Positions 60,301 to 64,000 of a stretch of 64,000 nucleotides of DNA are shown here, piece by piece. Made by a program: the position numbers and the translations under genes. This DNA comes from Plumapathes pennacea (taxonomy: Eukaryota > Cnidaria > Anthozoa > Antipatharia > Myriopathidae). The DNA is taken from NCBI GenBank assembly GCA_964036295.1, contig OZ038463.1, forward strand, positions 496,001-560,000, written 5' to 3'. The stretch's first letter is position 1, and every line of letters starts with the position of its first letter. Below the pieces are notes generated by a model. That model saw only the letters and a list, made by a program, of their open reading frames with translations. It had not been told where the DNA came from and made no database searches.

Positions 60301-61647
60301 GTTTGTATTGTAAATTGTTGTTTTGTTTTTGTTTTGTTTTTGTCAGGTGGAGTTTGTTCCTGTATTTTCTGCCAGCCTGTTTAACAAAGAGAACAACTTT
60401 GTAGATGAGGATTCTGCAAGTGATGGGTATGTACCAGTTGGCTTCTTGTCTGGTTTGTGCAATTCAGCTGTCGTGTTTATAGATACATGATTGTGTAGAA
60501 TATAACATTAACACATATACTTTATTGTGCCCAAGGAGTCCAGAAACTGACAGAAAGAGACTACGTCCACATTTACTCAGGACAGCAGAGTATTGCTGGT
60601 GTGATATTGAAGCAAAAGAGGCTTTTAATCAGGTATAATCAGTATGTGGGCCTAGCTCCTCATGTGGTGCATGTGCATATTTACAGCACATTCACCCAAT
60701 CATTCCAACTCACAGTCTAGTCAGTCATCTGTAAATGGACACTAACATTTGTCCATCTACTCATAGAGAGTAACTCACCCACCCGCCCACCCACTCATTC
60801 AGTTGAGGTCCCACTCAGTCGGTCAGTCACTGATCCAATCTACAGCCTAGAAATAGATACTGTGTCCACAGGGGTGTCCAAGTTTGACAAAAAGAAAAGT
60901 AATAATGTACGTCACATGGTGCTTTTCCATGACTTCAGGGAATTCCAAGCAATTTGTATGTTGTGGAAATTACTGTGCTGCCTGTAAAGGATGAAATGTT
61001 TCAGCTGGCTCCGGACAAGTACCACTTATCTCTGCATCCAATTTATGAAGATGAAGAAGGAAAGTGCAACTTCAGAAGACAAGCAAGTATTGTCCCTGTA
61101 AGTATCAAAAGCAAGTTGTCTTCCTCCCCTCTTTCTTATCAGGCACAAGTATTACTATAATAATTATTACATTTATATTAAACATAATATTTTATACCAT
61201 GATATAAATTAATGTTAAATTACATGCAGTATAAACTCAATATACAATAAAATTATACTCAAAAATGAAAAAAATGTGGCAAAATACTGGAATTTGTATA
61301 GATATTTGTAATAGTATGTATTGCATAATTCTTATTATATTGTGCAGTATTCGAGGCAAGAAGTCGTTGAACAGACTCTTCAGGAGGTGCATACTCATTT
61401 CCGCCCAGTGATGCAAAGGTACAGCTGCACACCACAATACTATATGTATGTTACTGTTGTTGTACAGTCATGTTCTCAACCAACATTAAATTTACAAACA
61501 ATGTAGAAAGCATGATGTTTCTGTTAACACATTATTTCTGATCATCCTTTGGAAGTTCGTCCAGTATGTTGATGCAACACTATTTTCCTTATGCACAGAT
61601 TAAGAGAAGACATTGACAGCCTTAGGCAGAAACTGGAAGAGTTGTGA
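45317..61647 (+). CDS. small Schlafen-like protein with AlbA_2 domain
   Basis: Eight exons fit in phase: 45317-45477, 46306-46405, 59054-59128, 60347-60426, 60536-60632, 60939-61097, 61348-61418 and 61599-61647, giving 263 aa. An in-frame stop at 45275 fixes the first ATG. The N-terminal half has the AlbA_2 (Schlafen core) pattern: ATHEFKGHRN, RKAVSRNINAFLNTGKGG and KLYLGVIDCGTVKG, then a KDHVV helix. The C-terminal half contains YVVEITVLPVKDEMF and ends in a short Leu-heptad helix (LREDIDSLRQKLEEL). No helicase domain is present, so it resembles SLFNL1-type proteins. Schlafen cores bind or cleave structured RNA in some members; activity here is unknown. Intron 2 is 12.6 kb because a transposon has inserted 28 bp after the donor. 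Confidence 0.85.
45659..45880. repeat. C/T-rich tract
   Basis: Over 200 bp dominated by CCCC, CCCT and TTCC runs follow the first Schlafen-like exon. The open frame through it is low-complexity and lies beyond a good donor, so it is judged intronic. Confidence 0.6.
45880..46090. repeat. degenerate CAAGATCTTGC-type repeat
   Basis: Many variants of caagatcttgcaagatc, ccaagattgatcttg and gcaggatct are packed into about 200 bp and are largely self-complementary. This is probably an old dispersed repeat within intron 1 of the Schlafen-like gene. Confidence 0.6.
46434..47322. repeat. left terminal inverted repeat of the DNA transposon
   Basis: It matches the reverse complement of 57417-58270 with scattered substitutions and an extra segment of about 28 bp near 47220-47250. 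It ends inward at ggtcactggctactgtt. Confidence 0.88.
47307..47636 (-). other. possible small divergent ORF in the transposon
   Basis: A 109-codon open frame with an acidic N-terminal half (EDENEHDIDAID-like composition) points away from the transposase start and ends inside the left terminal repeat. No family was recognised and there is no splice support. It may be chance. Confidence 0.2.
47689..57175 (+). CDS. DDE-like transposase of the TTAA transposon, split by an LTR retrotransposon and frameshifted at its end
   Basis: Exons are 47689-47752, 47831-48049, 48691-48893, 49136-49696, then (after the retrotransposon and the second target copy) 54105-54578, 54878-55874 and 56267-56946. All are phase-consistent, giving about 1065 aa. 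The N-terminus has a Cys/His cluster (HLTICPRHRDEFG, then C..C, then ICRHCRQH). The middle has a second cluster (C-x3-H-C, then C-x-H-x5-C-x2-C). The putative acidic catalytic sites are Asp in ITNDWAMKF (about 621), Asp in RQDNAGCYH (about 704) and Asp in DFSDPQGGKGPADR (about 733-745). The C-terminus has a Cys2-His-Cys finger (CPQDGC, H-x5-C) and a helical YRFSEKQKSYL region. The frame stops at 56946, but an overlapping frame (56921-57175) continues with VVHPIV and a SAP-like LQLFCSELGL, indicating a frameshift. The product is not functional as it stands. Confidence 0.75.
48091..48490. mobile_element. MITE-like element inside a transposase intron
   Basis: Ends tatgggaggttttatcg and cgataaaacctcccata are exact reverse complements (17 bp) enclosing 400 bp. 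The terminal ta could be the target duplication, as in Tc1/mariner-type elements. It lies between the second and third transposase exons. Confidence 0.7.
48262..48406. repeat. inner inverted repeat
   Basis: Arms gctggcggttttggtggatg and catccactaaaagcgccagc, with cgggtgaa/ttcacccg continuing inward, fold back around about 85 bp. It lies inside the 400-bp element and may be part of it or a further insertion. Confidence 0.6.
49697..49841 (+). repeat. 5' LTR
   Basis: 145 bp, beginning TGTTACATCG and ending GAGACATAACA (TG...CA, inverted TGTTA/TAACA). No difference from the 3' LTR was seen by eye. Confidence 0.97.
49842..49860 (+). promoter_or_regulatory. probable primer-binding site of the retrotransposon
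   Basis: The sequence aattggcgacgaggattct directly follows the 5' LTR and contains TGGCGAC. Its position fits a tRNA primer site; the tRNA was not identified. Confidence 0.6.
49890..53927 (+). CDS. Ty3-type Gag-Pol polyprotein
   Basis: One uninterrupted frame of 1345 aa. Gag occupies about residues 1-250 and ends in two zinc knuckles (CYRCGGDSHHSSEC and CRNCGKMGHIQRVC). The aspartic protease has LDTGSAVSILP at about 300. Reverse transcriptase includes ICGDF and ILDDM, the latter in place of the usual Y-[ILV]-DD. RNase H begins LACDASPVGVGA. Integrase has an HHCC finger (HEGHLG, CSGCQ) and a core with IDFAGPF, DNGPQF and the catalytic Glu in LAERF. There is no chromodomain and no envelope gene. 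Gag and Pol are fused with no frameshift, unlike many relatives. The protein appears intact, so the copy may be competent. It copies RNA to DNA and inserts it into the genome. Confidence 0.97.
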   Translation: MPIGKIEAFDEANDDWNTYAERVEQYFIANGIKDEKKVPTILSLMGSKTYGLLRNLCAPAKPASKTFAEIVEILQNHLSPKPLVIAERFRFHKRNQLEGESISAYLAELKKFSEHCEFGTNLNDSLRDRLVCGLSNELIQKRLLSEADLSLAKAIEIALAMEVAARDTLEMRGKKELEVHKLDKNKAEGSKDNCMKCKPNCYRCGGDSHHSSECRFKNEKCRNCGKMGHIQRVCHSGKGQQQMRRPWKPNQKVHACEMEEDLKELYPWVGALEINEINKHNSDIIWVTLKVNGQNLRMELDTGSAVSILPLHMYKEKFTSKPLMETEILLKTYSGEKITPEGSLNAHVEYRNQIKDLTLYVVQTQGPPLLGRDWLKQIQLDWKLIKSITKKPSTQSTKKKLEELLDKYSEVFEEEIGTLKSTKAKLSLKEGSQPKFHKARPVPYALRPKVDVELKRLEREGILHKVKCSDWATPIVPVVKPNGEVRICGDFKVTVNPQLETEQYPLPRIDDIFAKLAGGQKFTKIDLRQAYHQMEVEEESQEYLTINTHQGLYRYNRLVFGITSAPAIWQRSMDQVLEGAERTSCILDDMITTGEDDEEHLKNLEEVLKRLKEHGLRARLEKCQFFQEKISYCGHEVDRHGLHKTQDKIDAVVNAPQPENTQQVRSFLGLINYYHKFLPNLATVLNPLNRLLEHGHKWQWTKECDAAFTKVKQLITSDMVLTHYDPKLPLRLACDASPVGVGAVLSHIMDDGTERPIAYASRTLSKTERKYAQIDKEAVALVWGVKKFHLYLFGRQFTLITDHEPLTSIFNPQKGIPAMTAARLQRYALFLAGFEYNIVYKNTTQHGNADGLSRLPLQRDSDQEIVDPAEIFQVSQIQMLPVNIDMIRRETHRDPTLAQALEHTRRGWTPIYDKELEPFYRRKDELTIQDGCLMWGLRVVVPPKLQTRVLDELHEGHLGIVKMKALARSYIWWPTMDKAIEQLTKSCSGCQLIQNNPSVAPLHPWEWPARPWQRIHIDFAGPFLGTMFLITVDAHSKWPEVVPMTTTSSIRTIETLRTMFAKNGIPEQLVSDNGPQFRAEEFTAFMKSNGIKHIKSAPYHPATNGLAERFVQTFKQGLRASNSDKKSLPNKLANFLLAYRTAPHSTTGESPAMLFMGRNLRTRLDLLKPDIRRRVNDRQNNQVVNNHTRKLHVGQSVIARNYRGDSKWTPGVITAQTGPLSYEVKVAPNTVWRRHIDQLKESLLTPKLDKEPPRLEPYLMVNTPGPTAGNIEDTMSREPETSAHAETPTTESDISDTTDKHAILQPDIGSGVTSGDTQAQPATPSVEAPRRNPVRQRKPPERLNL
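53938..53954 (+). promoter_or_regulatory. polypurine tract of the retrotransposon
   Basis: The purine-rich run ending aggggggaggag directly precedes the 3' LTR, where plus-strand synthesis would be primed. Confidence 0.8.
53955..54099 (+). repeat. 3' LTR
   Basis: 145 bp from TGTTACATCG to GAGACATAACA, apparently identical to the 5' LTR, which indicates recent insertion. Confidence 0.97.
57417..58270. repeat. right terminal inverted repeat of the DNA transposon
   Basis: It starts inward at aaacagtagccagtgacct and ends ...agtcacctgctc, followed by TTAA. Visible differences from the left arm are few per 100 bp, implying moderate age of the element or gene conversion between arms. Confidence 0.88.
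58275..60346 (+). other. remaining host intron sequence around the third Schlafen-like exon
   Basis: Between the transposon and the exon at 60347 only the 75-bp exon 59054-59128 is coding. The rest is AT-rich intron with one MITE near 59.7-60.1 kb. The phrase cactcccaagagtgatcaa near 58360 is a common-looking dispersed phrase that recurs at 58540 in inverted form (cttgggagtgaaagggtta), suggesting another small inverted-repeat unit at about 58357-58560. Confidence 0.5.
59740..60128. mobile_element. MITE with TAA target duplication
   Basis: The 389-bp unit has ends aggtcctgatacatgaggta and the near mirror of taaggtcctgttacacaagg. Each side is flanked by TAA (59737-59739 and 60129-60131), as in PIF/Harbinger elements. 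The interior is packed with acatgt and gttgc motifs in both orientations. No coding capacity is present. It lies in an intron of the Schlafen-like gene. Confidence 0.75.
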
Positions 61648-62611
61648 CATATCCTGACAGAAGTGTATTCTCACTTATAACTTACTACACTAGTGTGAAG
61701 GAGCTACAATCCCGGGCAAAATGTGTTGACACATGCTTTAAATGTCGTATTTTTGTCAAAACTACCATGCTGTGAGTCACCAGTTCCAAAGAAAATTGCT
61801 TTTAATCACCCCCCTCCCCGTATCAATGTTGTAGCTTGAATTTGGAAGAGTTCCGGTAAGCCTTTGACGGAAAATCGTTGCTAAATAATTAATTTATCAA
61901 CATTGAATGGGGGAGGGGAGAATGTGTCAACACTTTTGTCCAAGATTGTAGTTTAAATGAGATTTTGTGAAATTGGATCACCCAGCCCTTGGAGGAGTGT
62001 TTATAGACAAAGTCATTGTGTTCAAAAAGCATTTTGGTGGTGCCCACAATTTACCATAGGCCAATAGATTTTTATAGCTTATCAAACTGACACTTCAAGA
62101 GAGCTAGGATGCATGTAGTCTTTGGGTGTTATATCTTGTATTTTACTGTTTACAACAAACTTGACTGGGAAAGTTCTTACTTTATATGTTATTTTTATTT
62201 ATGTGCATGCATGCCTCACTCAAAATGGAAAGAGACCTGCATGTCCTATTTAGTTTGCATGTGATGCAAGGAAACTTGAGTCACTTGCCAGGATACTATG
62301 TAATTAATATCATGTTCATTATTTTATTGACTTCACCCTGGCTTGTATATAGTTCAGAGTGTTATGACTCAGTTTCAGAGGCTAACCATCAATTCAGGTT
62401 CAGATTCAGCATAATCTAGTGTTTATGAGACTGATACAGAACAGAACAAAGTTAAATACAGAACATTTATTTTGATAACCAATGGTACTACAAAGGGGGA
62501 TTAAATGACAGTGGAAGAAAAGTGTTACTAAAATGTCACAGTACCTGATTTTTTTATTTTTCTAAGTGCTCATGAGCGTTTAGCTGCATTACACAACCTT
62601 ATAAAAGTGTA
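61648..62611. other. convergent spacer between the Schlafen-like gene and POLR2C
   Basis: About 960 bp with no exon recognised, holding the 3' flanks of two converging genes. The phrases attgcaaa and gggcaaaatgtgttgacaca near 61715 and aatgtgtcaacacttttgtc near 61920 form an inverted pair spanning about 230 bp, possibly another small inverted-repeat element. Confidence 0.5.
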
Positions 62612-63418
62612 TTAAATAGTGAGGACATCAGCAGCAATTTCGTGACTGTGTTGAGTTTGCAGATCACTGAGTTTCTTCTTCAGAATAGCCAGGCCTGACA
62701 TGACTATGTTTTCAGGTCGAAGAGATCCGCAGGACTGAAAAATATTTTATCCATAACTCAGCATCAATGCACATAGACCACAATCAACCACATACTGTAC
62801 TGGGCAAGTTACCAACCATGTTACTAGGCAACTATTTCATTGTTTTAAACTAATGGTTCCAATAAATAAATTCAAACCCCCACTGTCAGCTGGCAACTAC
62901 AGTTAGTAATAGACAATATTACATTAAATCCAATTTATACAAACTCAAGCATGCAGTCACACACTGGGTCATACATATATTTGTAAAATATCCAATGTCA
63001 GTCACAGAGCAAATAAAATGTGATGTTTTTATCGTTTGAATTTTCAGACACCATGATGCAGTGATGGTATCACTATTCTGTAAATAAATATCTAAACAAT
63101 CCAAATCTGACATTTTGATTAACTTATCATGTATAAAATAACCTCAAGTCAAGGCATGACAAAAGCTACCAGACATTTCCATAAGGCTGGTAGATGTAAA
63201 TGGGACTAGTCAGTCATGGCTACAAGTTGCCTTTAGGCTAGCTGGTAAATACATTTTCACTGTGCCCTGTTATTTTGTAACTTCTCTGAGTTGTTGCATA
63301 TAAAGTAGGATCAAAAAGAATACTGCGGAGCCAAATGCAGGTTAGTAGTTTAGTATAAATACCTCTACATTGAAGAAGAACTTATCAGCCTTGGCATTTG
63401 GGTCAAATGGAGCTTGAG
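62612..63418 (-). CDS. POLR2C: RNA polymerase II subunit RPB3, last two exons (partial)
   Basis: The exons are 63363-63418 ([18 protein letters not shown]) and 62612-62734 ([20 protein letters not shown] and onward, ending DVLTI then TAA), joined in phase. This is the strongly conserved C-terminus of RPB3, which dimerises with RPB11 to nucleate Pol II assembly in the nucleus. The metal-binding loop and dimerisation domain must lie beyond the right edge. The C-terminal helix [10 protein letters not shown] is nearly invariant in animals, which makes the identification firm despite the short stretch. Confidence 0.93.
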
Positions 63419-64000
63419 CTGCAAAGTTCAAATTTGAAATAAATGTCACAAATCAAAGTGGATATACTGAACCTCCAATGCACTGATAATTACCACCACC
63501 AACAGTGCTACTTTACACTTTACCAATCACAATCATTCATTTCCATAACATCTGTTGTTATGATTCTTGTGCATTACGTGACAATACTACATGTATCATC
63601 AACATTACAACCACCAATCTGATAACATCAATCCAATGATCACTGACTTTGCTGATCTTTTGCTCTGACAATTAAAGGGTGAATAATTGAAATGTGAGCA
63701 TTAACAGTCTTTATTCCATTCAGCAGTGTACTATACATACATGTTAAATTACCACAGTGACAAAATCAAAACCTTGTACCCACAGGGACCAGAATGCCAT
63801 TATAATCATTCTGTCATCAGATAAACTGGTGCTAAAATATATAATATATAAATATATTTATATATAGTTTTATAAAGTACAGGTGGGACAGATTGCAGGC
63901 AACAGTATACACTACTGTAGAAAGAAAGTTGACCAATTGAAAACCTCGGGGTTACTGTATGACTCGCACTATTATAGATAGAATTATATAGTTTTTAAAG
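63419..64000 (-). other. POLR2C intron reaching the window edge
   Basis: No exon was recognised. It includes an alternating AT tract (atatataatatataaatata) at about 63835-63870. Confidence 0.6.

Overview
The window is nuclear DNA of an animal, most likely an anthozoan cnidarian and probably a stony coral. It is AT-rich, with short coding exons joined by GT-AG introns. It carries conserved metazoan genes (CK2 alpha, a DUSP15/22-like phosphatase, the RNA polymerase II subunit RPB3), secreted CAP and S1-protease genes, and many small inverted-repeat elements. The assignment to coral is inference from gene style and repeats, not from a marker gene. All exon boundaries were read by eye from splice consensus and reading-phase continuity.

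Region 1 (1-26.3 kb) is a cluster of secreted-protein genes. On the minus strand lie three genes encoding CAP/SCP-type proteins with a long low-complexity N-terminal region: A (386-1979, CAP exons off the left edge), B (7172-9251) and C (16969-21766). On the plus strand lie two chymotrypsin-fold serine proteases: P1 (12132-15842, with an N-terminal WSC-like cysteine module) and P2 (23819-26284). B/P1 and C/P2 are head-to-head pairs, so the layout looks like a duplicated divergent CAP/protease module with a further half copy at the left edge.

Region 2 (26.3-45.3 kb) holds housekeeping signalling genes. A complete eight-exon DUSP15/22-like phosphatase with an N-myristoylation start lies at 27729-32168 (+). 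A complete thirteen-exon casein kinase 2 alpha lies at 36821-44777 (-). Between them is 4.7 kb of non-coding, repeat-rich DNA.

Region 3 (45.3-61.6 kb) is a small Schlafen-like AlbA_2 gene (+, eight exons, 263 aa). Its second intron has been invaded by an 11.8 kb DNA transposon (46434-58270). That transposon has inverted repeats of about 0.85-0.89 kb and TTAA target duplications. It carries a multi-exon DDE-like transposase gene of an unusual type, with N-terminal Cys/His motifs, a C-terminal zinc finger and a SAP-like tail. The transposase is itself split by a young Ty3-type LTR retrotransposon (49697-54099) with two 145-bp LTRs that look identical, a 5-bp target duplication ACCGC and an intact 1345-codon Gag-Pol. 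A further small inverted-repeat element sits in a transposase intron, giving several levels of nesting.

Region 4 (61.6-64 kb) contains the last two coding exons of RPB3 (POLR2C) on the minus strand, which continues off the right edge.
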